Assembly: GCF_001043915.1 (NCBI RefSeq)
Contig: NZ_LABX01000048.1
Span: forward strand, 1 to 51,765
Origin: Methylobacterium aquaticum
GTDB lineage: Bacteria > Pseudomonadota > Alphaproteobacteria > Rhizobiales > Beijerinckiaceae
Direction: 5' to 3'
Length of the DNA stretch: 51,765 nucleotides
Part shown: positions 36,712-46,850 of the stretch, one piece after another
How positions within the stretch are numbered: the first letter of the stretch is position 1
Layout: every line of letters begins with the position of its first letter
Translations under genes and position numbers: made by a program
Notes under the pieces: model-generated
What the model was told of the DNA's origin: nothing
The model's input: only the letters and a program-made list of their open reading frames with translations
Database searches by the model: none

Positions 36712-37161
36712 ATGCTCCGCGGCGTCAATGCCGCGGCCGTTCCGGAGGACAGCGTGCATCTCGCCTCGACCCGCATTATCACCGCCGACGTTGATCGTCT
36801 TATCGCGTTCTACGAGGCGGTGACGGCGCTCCCCGCCACCCGCTACACGCCTGACTTCGCCGAGTTGCGCACGACGGGCGCGACGCTGGCGGTCGGCAGT
36901 ACACGTACCCTGGCCCTGTTCGGCGGTGACACCGCCACCCAGGCGGCGGCCAACCGGAGCGCGATCATTGAGTTCCGGGTCGGGGATGTCGACGCGGAAT
37001 ACGCACGGCTCGCGCCCGACCTTGGTTGGGCGCTGGTGCAACCGCCGACGACGATGCCATGGGGCAACCGCTCCCTGCTGCTGCGCGACCCGGACGGCTC
37101 GCTCGTCAATCTGTTCGCCCCGGTGACGGCGGAAGCCAAGCAGCGTCTCGACCAACCATAA
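36712..37161 (+). CDS. VOC (glyoxalase/dioxygenase) superfamily protein
   Basis: 149 residues. One VOC half-unit pair: STRIITADVDRLIAFYEAVT at the N-terminus and IEFRVGDVDAEYARLAPDLG, then WGNRSLLLRDPDGSLVNLFA, the standard ending of the fold. Members include glyoxalases, fosfomycin-resistance proteins and antibiotic-binding proteins; metal ligands are not obvious, so it may be a binding protein. The start at ATG 36712 could also be GTG 36751. Divergent from the YafY-type regulator that probably controls it. Confidence 0.82.
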   Translation: MLRGVNAAAVPEDSVHLASTRIITADVDRLIAFYEAVTALPATRYTPDFAELRTTGATLAVGSTRTLALFGGDTATQAAANRSAIIEFRVGDVDAEYARLAPDLGWALVQPPTTMPWGNRSLLLRDPDGSLVNLFAPVTAEAKQRLDQP

Positions 37162-37325
37162 TCTCTGTCGTGATTTGATCGTCCGCGTCCTAAGGGTCGG
37201 AAGCGGACGTTTGCAACGTCTGCAACGGGTGGGAAGTCATCGTTGGCTTGGTAGCCGGAAGCAGGTTCTCTGTCCCTGATTACGGCACTTGGCAACCTCT
37301 CGTAGGGCGAGTTCTAGTCTTGGTT

Positions 37326-37685
37326 TCACGCGCTGGCGATGACGAATGCCTGCTGCGCCGCCCTGACCTCATCTCCGTGCTCTGCCGCCCAGGACAGGAT
37401 CGCCTGAAGATGGGGCTCCAACGACCGCCCCAGAGGCGAGATCTCGTAGGTGACGGCGACCGGAGCGGTGCTGACGACGGACCGCTTGATGAACCCGTTC
37501 GCCTCCAGCCTGCGCAGGCATTGCGTGAGCGCCTTCTGGGTGATGCCCTTTTGCGCCCGGCGCAGTGCATTGAAGCGCATGGGGCCGTCGCAGAGGCTGG
37601 CCAGGACCAGCAACGTCCATTTGCTTGTGATGTGCTCCAGGATCACGCGGTTCAGTTCGAGGTCGTCGGGGGACGATGCCGCCAT
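37326..37685 (-). CDS. HxlR-family transcriptional regulator
   Basis: 119 residues. The winged-helix HxlR pattern is complete: ITSKWTLLVLASLCDGPMRF, then LRRAQKGITQKALTQCLRRL and YEISPLGRSLEPHLQAIL. The usual CPV cysteine near the N-terminus of redox-sensing members is absent (the sequence reads LELNRVILEHITSKW), so it is not obviously a cysteine sensor. GGAG precedes the start at 37685. Divergent from an NmrA-like oxidoreductase gene. Confidence 0.88.
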   Translation of the reverse strand: MAASSPDDLELNRVILEHITSKWTLLVLASLCDGPMRFNALRRAQKGITQKALTQCLRRLEANGFIKRSVVSTAPVAVTYEISPLGRSLEPHLQAILSWAAEHGDEVRAAQQAFVIASA

Positions 37686-37737
37686 CGGTGGGATACTCCA
37701 GGCTACCAAGTCGCCTTCTGGTGCCTAATTGCATACA

Positions 37738-37754
37738 GGTATAGATACTATACC
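37738..37754. promoter_or_regulatory. HxlR operator candidate
   Basis: GGTATAG-ATA-CTATACC: a perfect 7-bp inverted repeat in the 99-bp gap between the HxlR gene and the NmrA-like gene, 31 nt from the GTG start of the latter. TATA-rich palindromes of this sort are common HxlR binding sites. Confidence 0.65.
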
Positions 37755-37784
37755 AAACTGCCTCCGTAGACACAGGAGGCCGTC

Positions 37785-38750
37785 GTGCCAACCACGCAAC
37801 CCGATACCCAACCGGCAACGGACCATCGAACGAGCGCCGGGCGGACCGTGCTGGTGCTCGGGGCAACCGGGCAGCAAGGTGGGGCCGTCGCCGCTGCCCT
37901 GCGGGCGAACGGCTGGTCCGTCAGGGCGCTCGTGCGCGATCCGGACGGCGGGAAGGCCAAGAGGCTTTCGTCCACGGGCGTCGATGTGATCCGGGGCGAC
38001 CTCGACGACCCAGCCTCCGTCCAAGCGGCAATAGTCGGCGTTCACGGGGTCTTCAGCGTGCAGCCGAGTTCCGGCCAAGGTCCCACCTACGGCGTAACCG
38101 ACGAGCAGGAGATCCGTTGGGGAAAGAGGATTGCCGACGTCGCGTTGGCCGCGGGAGTCCAACACCTCGTCTACTCGTCCGTGAACGCGGTCGGTCGAGG
38201 CCCGACCGGGATGGGCCATTTCGACAGCAAGTTCGCGATCGAGGAGCACATCCGCGGCCTCGACCTACGCAGTACTATCGTCCGGCCTGCTGCCTTCATG
38301 GAACTATTGATGCTCCCCGGCATGGGGCTGGACCACGGGTATTTCAGCTTCTTCCTTCGGCCAGAGCAGGTCGCGCAGGTGATCGCTGTCCAGGACATCG
38401 GGGCGATTGTTGCGGCAGCGTTCGCTGCCCCGGACCATTTCGCCGGTCGGACCATCGAGATCGCGGGCGACGAGGTAACGGGGGCGCAACTCGGCGAGGC
38501 GCTGAGCCGAGCGGCGGGCAGGACCATCACCTATCTGCGCTTCCCCGACGATGTCCTCGCAGGGAACGCGTTCTTGGGTCGGTTAGCGGCCCTGGTCGAT
38601 GACGGTCGTCTGGCGGGCAACGCCGACATCGACGCGCTCCGAAGGGAGTTTGGCAGGCTGACGCGCTTCGACGAGTGGCTCTCCGGTCCCGGCAAGCCGT
38701 TGTTGCAGCATGCGCTTCAAGCGAGAAGCACGTCGGTGTCCCTTCGCTAA
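37785..38750 (+). CDS. NmrA-like NAD(P)-binding family protein
   Basis: 321 residues from GTG 37785 with AGGAGG 6 nt upstream. Atypical SDR/NmrA fold: GATGQQGG (residues 26-33) nucleotide-binding loop, RALVRDPDGGKAKRL, then VYSSVNAVGRG and STIVRPAAFMELLM. NmrA-like proteins sense NADP/NADPH or act as quinone reductases. Likely controlled by the divergent HxlR regulator, a frequent pairing in quinone/aldehyde stress responses. Confidence 0.88.
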   Translation: MPTTQPDTQPATDHRTSAGRTVLVLGATGQQGGAVAAALRANGWSVRALVRDPDGGKAKRLSSTGVDVIRGDLDDPASVQAAIVGVHGVFSVQPSSGQGPTYGVTDEQEIRWGKRIADVALAAGVQHLVYSSVNAVGRGPTGMGHFDSKFAIEEHIRGLDLRSTIVRPAAFMELLMLPGMGLDHGYFSFFLRPEQVAQVIAVQDIGAIVAAAFAAPDHFAGRTIEIAGDEVTGAQLGEALSRAAGRTITYLRFPDDVLAGNAFLGRLAALVDDGRLAGNADIDALRREFGRLTRFDEWLSGPGKPLLQHALQARSTSVSLR

Positions 38751-39154
38751 CAGGCGCTCGGACGGTCCGAGATCGCGCCGGGAAACGGCACAGCGTCTGA
38801 ATGCGGGCTCCACAACGGTCAGACGGCGAGGCGCCTGTCAGGCCGTAGATCGGCTATGCCGAATGGCGGAAAGCAGACCTTTGCCGGGTCTGCTTTGGGT
38901 CGGGAGCAGCGGTTCACTCCCCCGCCGAGCGTGAAGATTTCCAGGGCTCGGGCCGTTTGAGCACTCCAGTAACGCCCCGCGGGACTTGATGTCGGGCCGT
39001 AGGCATCGTGTTCGAGGCGGGAGTCGTTGGACATGAGCGGGTACCTCCCGTGCATTGGTCGATGCGCAGCCTGATGCACCCTTACCTTGGATCCACGAGC
39101 GAGAAGGCCATCAGGAACGACGTCGCCGCGACATCATCCATGATGGCCCGGTGA
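38751..39154. other. Intergenic gap between NmrA-like gene and dctA
   Basis: About 400 bases. It contains the fumarase/aspartase fragment at 38920-39034; otherwise no gene or strong palindrome was recognised. Confidence 0.5.
38920..39034 (-). pseudogene. N-terminal fragment of a class II fumarase/aspartase
   Basis: From ATG 39034 the minus strand reads MSNDSRLEHDAYGP, then PAGRYWSAQTARALEIF. This matches the family's N-terminus (xRxExDxxG..VPADxxWGAQTxRxLExF) in order. The match ends after about 35 residues and the reading frame continues into unrelated sequence. No other part of the enzyme is present. It lies just past the end of the dctA-like gene and may be what is left of a linked aspartase or fumarase. 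Confidence 0.7.
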
Positions 39155-40492
39155 TCAGGCCGCCAGTGCCTTCTCGGCCCGCATCCGGGCAAGAGCGTCG
39201 CGGGCCATGACCTCGTCGAACTCGCCCGCGAGCTTTGCGGTGACGACGGTCGCCACGCTGTTGCCGATCACGTTGGTGGTCGCGATCGCGATCGACATGA
39301 AGCGGTAGACCCCGAACAGGATCGGCAGACCCTCCAGTGGCAGCACGCCTGTGGCGGCCACCGTTGCGGCGAAGACCACGAAGCTGCCCCCCGAGACCGT
39401 CGCGGCGCCCTTGGACGTCAGCAGCATGATCGCCAGGATGCCAAGCTGCTGCCCGAGATCGAGCGGCACGTGGTAGGCGCTCGCCAGGAAGATGACGCCC
39501 ATCGACATGTAGATCGAGGTGCCGTCGAGGTTGAATGCGTAGCCGGTGGGCAGCACGAGACCGACAGACTGCCGCGAGCAGCCGTAGGTCGGCAGCTTCT
39601 CCAGCAGGCGCGGCAGCACGCTCTCAGAGGAGGCGGTCCCGAGCACGATGTAGATCTCCTCCTTGATGAAGGCGAGGAACCGGAACAGGTTGATCTTGAA
39701 CGCGGCCGAGATCGCGCCGAGCACCACCACGATGAAGAGGATCACCACGGCGTAGAAGCTGAGCACGAGGTAGATCAGCGAGAGTAGGACACTCGTGCCG
39801 CTCGATCCGACCGCGAAGGCGACCGCCCCGAAGGTGCCGATCGGCGCGCACCACATGATCAGGTGGATGAACTCGAAGAATGCGTCAGAGATCGTGTTGA
39901 GGCCGCGCTCGATCGGCTGGCGCTTCTCGGGCGACAGATTCAGCAGGGCCGCACCGAAGATCAGCGCGATGACCAGTACCTGGAGCAACTCGCCGCGGGC
40001 GAAGGCGCCGATGAAGTTGTCCGGGAAGACGTTGAGGATGAAGTCGAGCGTCGAATGCGGCGCGGTTGCCCCGGTCGGTGCCTTGCCCTGCGCGAGCGTG
40101 GCCTTGGTCGTCTCCGCCATGCCCTGGCCGACGCCGAGGAGGTTTCCGGCGAGCAGGCCCACGGCCAGCGCGATGGTCGAAACGATCTCGAAATAGAGCA
40201 TCGCGATCAGCCCGACCTTGCCGACGCGCTTGAAGTCGCCCGCCGAGGTCACGCCGACCACCACGCACAGGAAGACCAGCGGCGCCACCGCGGTCTTGAT
40301 CAGGCGCAGGAAGATGTCGCCGAGGATCTTGAGCTGGGACGCGAAGCTCGGGAACAGGAAGCCCACCGCGGCGCCGAGCACCATCGCCACGATGATCTGG
40401 AAGCCGAGGTTGGTCCAGATCGACGTGCGCGGCTTGGCGGTGGATGCGGGTGGCGGGTGCAGACCGGTGGGCGTGCTGGCGGTCATCGACAT
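39155..40492 (-). CDS. dctA: C4-dicarboxylate transporter DctA (DAACS family)
   Basis: 445 residues from MSMTASTPTGLHPPP at 40492, with AGGAGG 6 nt upstream. Eight membrane spans and two re-entrant loops of the glutamate/dicarboxylate symporter fold can be traced: FLRLIKTAVAPLVFLCVVVG, ASSESVLPRLLEKLP (the serine-rich loop), VGLVLPTGYAFNLDGTSIYM and TTNVIGNSVATVV. It imports succinate, fumarate or malate with protons or Na+. The next gene upstream (40602-41975, same strand) is a lyase of the fumarase superfamily, so transport and metabolism of such acids are likely linked. Confidence 0.92.
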   Translation of the reverse strand: MSMTASTPTGLHPPPASTAKPRTSIWTNLGFQIIVAMVLGAAVGFLFPSFASQLKILGDIFLRLIKTAVAPLVFLCVVVGVTSAGDFKRVGKVGLIAMLYFEIVSTIALAVGLLAGNLLGVGQGMAETTKATLAQGKAPTGATAPHSTLDFILNVFPDNFIGAFARGELLQVLVIALIFGAALLNLSPEKRQPIERGLNTISDAFFEFIHLIMWCAPIGTFGAVAFAVGSSGTSVLLSLIYLVLSFYAVVILFIVVVLGAISAAFKINLFRFLAFIKEEIYIVLGTASSESVLPRLLEKLPTYGCSRQSVGLVLPTGYAFNLDGTSIYMSMGVIFLASAYHVPLDLGQQLGILAIMLLTSKGAATVSGGSFVVFAATVAATGVLPLEGLPILFGVYRFMSIAIATTNVIGNSVATVVTAKLAGEFDEVMARDALARMRAEKALAA

Positions 40493-40601
40493 GGTTTCCT
40501 CCTGTGGGTCGGCGAAGACCGCGTGCTCTTGTTGTCGCCGAGGGCGGTGAAGCCCTGCGGCGCGGCGCGTTCGGTCGGCGGGATGCGATGGGGGGTGAGG
40601 T

Positions 40602-41975
40602 TCAGCGGTCGCGCGGCACCGAGGCGAGCACGCGGTCGACCATCTGCGGGGCAGAGCCAAGGTAGTTCGCCGGGTCGGTCAGGCGATCGATCGCGGCACG
40701 GTCGAAGTGGGCTGCAACCTCGGGCACCGCGGCCAGTGCCTCGGCGAGCGTGCCGCCCTGCTCGTTCACGACGCGGCAGGCGGCGTAGACGAGGTCGTGC
40801 GCCTGCTGGCGGCCGGTATGGGGCGCGAGCGCCATCATCACGGCCTCGGCGACGATCAAGCCCCGGCTGATGCCGAGGTTCTTGCGCATCTGCGCCTCGT
40901 CGACGATCAGCCCGCCGAGCGCGAACTTGGCCTGATGCAGGGCCCCCGCCGCGAGCACGAAGCTCTCGGGGATCGCCATCCATTCGGCGTGCCAGGGGCC
41001 CGTCGCCCGCTCGAAGTCCTGCACCATGGCATCGAGCATCAGACCCGCCTGCTGGCGCACGCCCTTGGAGGCGGCGAGCATCAGTTCGGACGAGATCGGG
41101 TTGCGCTTCTGCGGCATGGTCGAGGAGGCGCCGCGCCCGGTGACGAAGGGCTCGTAGACCTCGGCGAACTCGGTCGAGGCCATGATCATGACGTCGAGGG
41201 CGATCTTGCCGAGGGAGCCGGTGATCAGGGCGAGGAGGTTGACCACCTCGGCGAAACCGTCGCGGGCCACGTGCCACGTCGAGACCGGCACGCCGAGACC
41301 GAGTTCGCGGCAGAGGGCTTCCTGGACGGCAAGCCCGTGCTCGCCAAGCGAGGCCAGGGTCCCGGCGGCCCCGGCGAATGAGCCGACCAGCACCCGCGGG
41401 CGGACCTGGGCGAGGCGCTCGGCGTGGCGGTCGAGGGCGGCGAGCCAGATCGCGGTCTTGTAGCCGAAGGTGACCGGGAGGGCCTGCTGAAGGTGGGTGC
41501 GTCCTGCCATCGGGGTGTCGCGGTGGCGGCGCGACAGGTCGGCCAGGATCGCCCTCAGGGCGTCGACGTCGGCGGCAACGAGGTCCAGACCTGCGCGGAT
41601 CTGGAGCACGTTGGCGGTGTCCATGATGTCCTGGGTTGTGGCACCCCAGTGAACGTAGCGGCCTGCCTCACCGCACTGCTTCACCAACTGGTGCACGAGC
41701 GGCAGGATCGGGTAGCCGACGGTGTCGGTCTCGTGGCGCAGGAGGTCGAAGTCGAGCGTGTCGAAGTTGCAGTTCGCCGCAATCTGGTCGGCCGCCTCGG
41801 TCGGAATGATGCCACAGGCAGCCTCGGCCTTGGCGAGCGCGACCTCGACTTCGATGTAGCGCTGGATCAAGGCATGATCGGAGAAGATCGCGCGCACGGC
41901 CGGTGTGCCGAAGGCATCGCGGAACAGGAGTGAGTCGATGACGGTGGTGGTGGGTGCGGGGATCGGGCGGCTCAT
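40602..41975 (-). CDS. Class II fumarase/aspartase-superfamily lyase (adenylosuccinate lyase/PcaB-like)
   Basis: 457 residues from ATG 41975 (GGAGG at good spacing). The signature loop GASSTMPQKRNPISSELML and the catalytic HxQ-type block TPMAGRTHLQQALPVTFGYK are intact, with HWGATTQDIMDTANVLQI. The superfamily eliminates fumarate or cycloisomerises muconates; the closest groups are 3-carboxy-cis,cis-muconate cycloisomerase and adenylosuccinate lyase. With dctA and its own GntR regulator it more likely handles an amino-dicarboxylate or related carbon source than purine synthesis. The exact substrate is not assigned. Confidence 0.85.
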   Translation of the reverse strand: MSRPIPAPTTTVIDSLLFRDAFGTPAVRAIFSDHALIQRYIEVEVALAKAEAACGIIPTEAADQIAANCNFDTLDFDLLRHETDTVGYPILPLVHQLVKQCGEAGRYVHWGATTQDIMDTANVLQIRAGLDLVAADVDALRAILADLSRRHRDTPMAGRTHLQQALPVTFGYKTAIWLAALDRHAERLAQVRPRVLVGSFAGAAGTLASLGEHGLAVQEALCRELGLGVPVSTWHVARDGFAEVVNLLALITGSLGKIALDVMIMASTEFAEVYEPFVTGRGASSTMPQKRNPISSELMLAASKGVRQQAGLMLDAMVQDFERATGPWHAEWMAIPESFVLAAGALHQAKFALGGLIVDEAQMRKNLGISRGLIVAEAVMMALAPHTGRQQAHDLVYAACRVVNEQGGTLAEALAAVPEVAAHFDRAAIDRLTDPANYLGSAPQMVDRVLASVPRDR

Positions 41976-42005
41976 CGTTTCCTCCAGCCGCCGTGCGAGC
42001 GGCAC

Positions 42006-42025
42006 TTTTATGTTCGGACATAAAA
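42006..42025. promoter_or_regulatory. GntR operator candidate 1
   Basis: TTTTATGT-TCGG-ACATAAAA: a perfect 8-bp inverted repeat, 31 nt upstream of the lyase start on the minus strand. It shares the core ATGT-N-CGG-ACAT with site 2, 26 bp away centre to centre. Confidence 0.75.
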
Positions 42026-42035
42026 CTCCTAAGAT

Positions 42036-42047
42036 ATGTACGGACAT
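42036..42047. promoter_or_regulatory. GntR operator candidate 2
   Basis: ATGT-ACGG-ACAT, the same core as site 1 with a shorter match (ATATGTACGGACATTT). It lies 52 nt upstream of the GntR gene, so the pair could serve autoregulation and control of the lyase/dctA direction. Confidence 0.65.
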
Positions 42048-42098
42048 TTTGTCAACGGGGGTGGCGCGCATCGGTGCGCGCGTTTACGGACAGCGTCG

Positions 42099-42842
42099 AT
42101 GAGCGAGACGTTATGGGCGCAGGTCGCGCGCGATCTGACGGCTGGGATCACCACGGGCAGGTTCCCAATCGGGTCGCTGCTGCCGACCGAACTGGAACTC
42201 TGCGAGCACTACGGAGCGAGCCGCCACACGGTGCGCACCGCGATCCGGCAGTTGCAGGATCAAGGACTGGTCTCGCGCAAGAAGAAGGCGGGCACACGGG
42301 TCGAGGCGGCGGCGCCGACGAGCGGCTACCGGCAGTCGCTCGCCTCGCTGGAGGACCTGATCCAGTTCGGCGTCGCCCATATCCGCACGGTGCAGGAGAC
42401 GGCCGAGGTCACGGCGGATGCGAGCCTTGCCGCGGAACTCGGCTGCGAGGAGGGGACGCGCTGGTTCCGGATCTCAAGCCTGCGCCTGGATGGGCGACCG
42501 GGGGGTGCCCCGATCGGATGGACCGACGTATACATCGACCCGACCTACGCCGATCTCGGCGACGTCGTTCGCGCATCACCAGATGTTCTGATCACCACGC
42601 TGATCGAACAGCGCTACGGCCGCCGCAGCGCCGAGATCCGGCAGGACGTCGACGCTATCGCGCTCCCGGCTGTCCGCGCCGCCGCGTTGCAGGCGAAGCC
42701 CGAGGCGCCCGCGCTGCGGATCGTGCGCCAGTACCTCGACGAGAAGGGCAAGGTCTTCGAGATTTCGTCGACCATCCATCCGGCGGGTCGGTTCACGGTC
42801 TCGCAGCGCTTGCGGCGCATGTACGAGAATGGACACGCCTGA
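42099..42842 (+). CDS. GntR/HutC-family transcriptional regulator
   Basis: 247 residues. Winged helix: LLPTELELCEHYGASRHTVR, then AIRQLQDQGLVSRKKKAGTR. The C-terminal UTRA domain includes RWFRISSLRLDGRPGGAPIG, WTDVYIDPTYADLG and LRIVRQYLDEKGKVFEIS. Divergent from the lyase-dctA operon with two matching palindromes between, so it is likely their ligand-responsive regulator. ATG 42099 was chosen; an earlier in-frame ATG at 42036 lies inside the operator region. Confidence 0.9.
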   Translation: MSETLWAQVARDLTAGITTGRFPIGSLLPTELELCEHYGASRHTVRTAIRQLQDQGLVSRKKKAGTRVEAAAPTSGYRQSLASLEDLIQFGVAHIRTVQETAEVTADASLAAELGCEEGTRWFRISSLRLDGRPGGAPIGWTDVYIDPTYADLGDVVRASPDVLITTLIEQRYGRRSAEIRQDVDAIALPAVRAAALQAKPEAPALRIVRQYLDEKGKVFEISSTIHPAGRFTVSQRLRRMYENGHA

Positions 42843-43331
42843 TGCTCGACGGAGCGCGCGCCCATGAACATTCTTGGCTTAGTTGCCGACTTCGCCGAGA
42901 TTACCCGACCGTATTGCTTACATTTCCGATCGGGGATGGTTGATGCGGTCGATCCAAGAGCACAGAACCCCGGCCAATGCCAGTCTGGAGCGCTTCATGA
43001 TTGCGCAGCAATCGCGAAGTTTCTCTCTCTTTGATTTTGTTGCACTTTCTACGACGAACCAGCATCCACTTCGTCGGAAAATGCTCTAGGGTCTTGGACG
43101 GTCCTGAGATGAGTGGGCCCATCATGAGCCGTCAGATGGACATCCGAGAGCACGAAGACCTTGTCCTTGGCCAAATGGCTGGTCGTCGTCTTCGGCTGCC
43201 CGCGGGCTGCTCACGGCGTTTGACGCTCAGCGACACCCGCGCGTGAGCGCGGTGAGCAACTCCTTCTGGACCTCGACACCCGATGGCGGCCTGGGTTGCA
43301 ACGGCGCGCCAAGCCCGATGTTCAATATATT
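42843..43331. other. Gap without a recognised gene
   Basis: About 490 bases between the GntR gene and the end of the Crp/Fnr gene. The AT content is somewhat higher than in the flanks. Short reading frames here show no family or coding-like composition, and I see no clear terminator, tRNA or long palindrome. Confidence 0.45.
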
Positions 43332-44069
43332 TTAACCATTCGCATCGAACCGCTCGCCCTCGTAGTCGAGATGCAGGTAATCCGGAACGAACCGGGCCAC
43401 GCTCGTCAGGGCATCGACATCCGGAATGCAGAGCTGCTTGTCACGCCAGTCGATCACGCCGGAGACGCGCAGCTCGCGCAGGGTGCGATTGACGTGCACC
43501 GCCGAGAGGCCGAGCGCATCGGCCAGCTCGACCTGGGTGATCGGCAAGTCGCAGCAGCCGTCCTTCGCCCGTCCGACCGCCCGCTGGCGAACATAGACCT
43601 CGCAGAGCAGGTGAGCGACGCGCTCCAGCGCGGTGCGCCGGCCGATATTCACCAGCCATTCCCGATGGATCGCCGCCGTCACCAACACCTCCCACCACAG
43701 GGCCCGGGTCAGACGCGGATCGGCGTTCAGCATCTCCTGGAGCAGATCGCGGGAGATCTTGGCCACCACCACCGGGGTGAGCGTGCCGAGCGCGTGGTCC
43801 ATCCGGCGCAGGAGGAAGATGTTGAGATCGCAGAGGTCGCCGGGCAGCAGGAACGACATGATTTGCCGGCCGCCATCGGCGAGCTGCTTGTAGCGGCAGA
43901 CCCAGCCGGCGAGGATCAGGTTGACGTCGGTCGGCTCCTCGCCCTCGGCGATGATGTCCTGGTGGGTGTCGTAATTGACGATCCGCGCGGTAGCCGCCTG
44001 GTGCAGGAGGCGCTTGTCCGCATCGCTCAGGCGGGTGAACCGTTCGAGCTTCCGGATCAGCGGATTCAT
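43332..44069 (-). CDS. Crp/Fnr-family transcriptional regulator
   Basis: 245 residues. N-terminal cyclic nucleotide-binding-like domain (TARIVNYDTHQDIIAEGEEP, LADGGRQIMSFLLPGDLCDL) and a C-terminal HTH_Crp (ITQVELADALGLSAVHVNRT then LRELRVSGVIDWRDKQL). There is no N-terminal Cys cluster, so it is not an oxygen-sensing FNR; the ligand is unknown. The first ATG is at 44072 and the second at 44069; the second has better spacing from GGAGG. Confidence 0.88.
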   Translation of the reverse strand: MNPLIRKLERFTRLSDADKRLLHQAATARIVNYDTHQDIIAEGEEPTDVNLILAGWVCRYKQLADGGRQIMSFLLPGDLCDLNIFLLRRMDHALGTLTPVVVAKISRDLLQEMLNADPRLTRALWWEVLVTAAIHREWLVNIGRRTALERVAHLLCEVYVRQRAVGRAKDGCCDLPITQVELADALGLSAVHVNRTLRELRVSGVIDWRDKQLCIPDVDALTSVARFVPDYLHLDYEGERFDANG

Positions 44070-44243
44070 CATGCTCCCTCCGGCCCGCGGCGCGTCAGCA
44101 CGAGGGTCTCGTCGTTCCCGCTGGTCAGGTAGTGCCGGTCGCGGCTCGGGAAAGCGCCCGGTCGAGCCCCGCCGCGACGACGCCCTCTCCGATGCTCCCG
44201 GGGGGAGGCAAGGAGGCCCGAAGGACGGCCGCGGCAACGGTAC

Positions 44244-44270
44244 GGGAGAGGAGGTCCCTCCCCCTCTCCC
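44244..44270. terminator. Palindrome after htpG, terminator-like
   Basis: GGGAGAGG (44244-44251) and CCTCTCCC (44263-44270) pair perfectly around 11 nt. It lies 40-66 nt past the htpG stop and before the Crp/Fnr gene. It shares the GGGAGAGG core with the repeat palindromes at 6720, 25006 and 29511, so it may be a repeat used as a terminator. No T-run. Confidence 0.5.
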
Positions 44271-44309
44271 GGGCGCACCGTCGTTATGACGGGGCCGTCG
44301 GCTCCCGGA

Positions 44310-46148
<1,839 letters not shown>

Positions 46149-46210
46149 GTGTTGGTTCTCCGATGGGACCATTTCGTCGCAGGCGGATATGCGGGGCCGC
46201 TCCCGGCTTT

Positions 46211-46765
46211 TCAAGGAAGCGGCAGCGTGAGGCGGGCGACGATCGCCCGGACCTCCTCGCGGCTCGCCGGGCGCGGATCGACCGAGCGATGGATCGACAG
46301 GCCCTCGATCATCGCATCGAGGGCGCGCGCGGTCTCCGGCGAGAAATGCCGCTCCAATGCCTCCCGGCTCTTGCCCATCCACCCCTGCATCACGCGGCGC
46401 AGGGCGGGCACCCGGGCGGCATAGGCGTAGAGTTCGTAGCTCAGGAGCAGGGTGCGGGGCGTCGCCCAGATCTCGTCGACGACGAGGTCGACCACCGCCT
46501 CGCAAGCGTCCGCGCGGGTTCCGGCGGCGGCGAGCCGCTCGCCGAACCGGGCCGCCACGGTGTCGGCGAGCAGCGTGAACGCCTCGGTCAGGAGATCGTC
46601 GAGGCTCGCGAAGTGATAGGTCATCGAGCCGAGCGGCACGTCGGCCGCCGCCGCGATCCGCCGATGCGTCGTGCCGGCGACGCCGTGCGCGGCGATCGTG
46701 TCGAGGGTGGCCCGGAGGATGCGGGCGCGGCGATCGGGATCGTGGCGGCGGGTGGTGGCGGACAA
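46211..46765 (-). CDS. TetR-family transcriptional regulator
   Basis: About 184 residues if the TTG at 46765 is the start ([20 protein letters not shown]). [23 protein letters not shown] then [20 protein letters not shown], a clean TetR_N domain. The C-terminal ligand domain is helical with no subgroup signature. An in-frame ATG at 46852 would run across the divergent promoter and its palindrome, so it was not used. It is divergent from an O-acetyltransferase gene. Confidence 0.8.
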   Translation of the reverse strand: MSATTRRHDPDRRARILRATLDTIAAHGVAGTTHRRIAAAADVPLGSMTYHFASLDDLLTEAFTLLADTVAARFGERLAAAGTRADACEAVVDLVVDEIWATPRTLLLSYELYAYAARVPALRRVMQGWMGKSREALERHFSPETARALDAMIEGLSIHRSVDPRPASREEVRAIVARLTLPLP

Positions 46766-46798
46766 GCGGGTCTCGGGGGGCGGGTTGGCTTTCGCGCG

Positions 46799-46814
46799 AT
46801 ATGTACATATGTAC
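46799..46814. promoter_or_regulatory. TetR operator candidate
   Basis: Overlapping perfect palindromes ATATGTACATAT (46799-46810) and GTACATATGTAC (46803-46814) in the divergent gap between the TetR and acetyltransferase genes, about 37 nt before the latter's start. Strongly AT-rich against the surrounding DNA. Confidence 0.6.
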
Positions 46815-46850
46815 GCATCACGATCGAAGGTCACCCCAGCGCGAGGAACC

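Noticed and set aside
38171..38530. Minus-strand frame within the NmrA-like gene
   Set aside because: Fully inside a well-supported oxidoreductase gene with a strong ribosome site.
42883..43246. Short plus-strand frames in the gap after the GntR gene
   Set aside because: No ribosome site, family or consistent codon usage; left as a gap.
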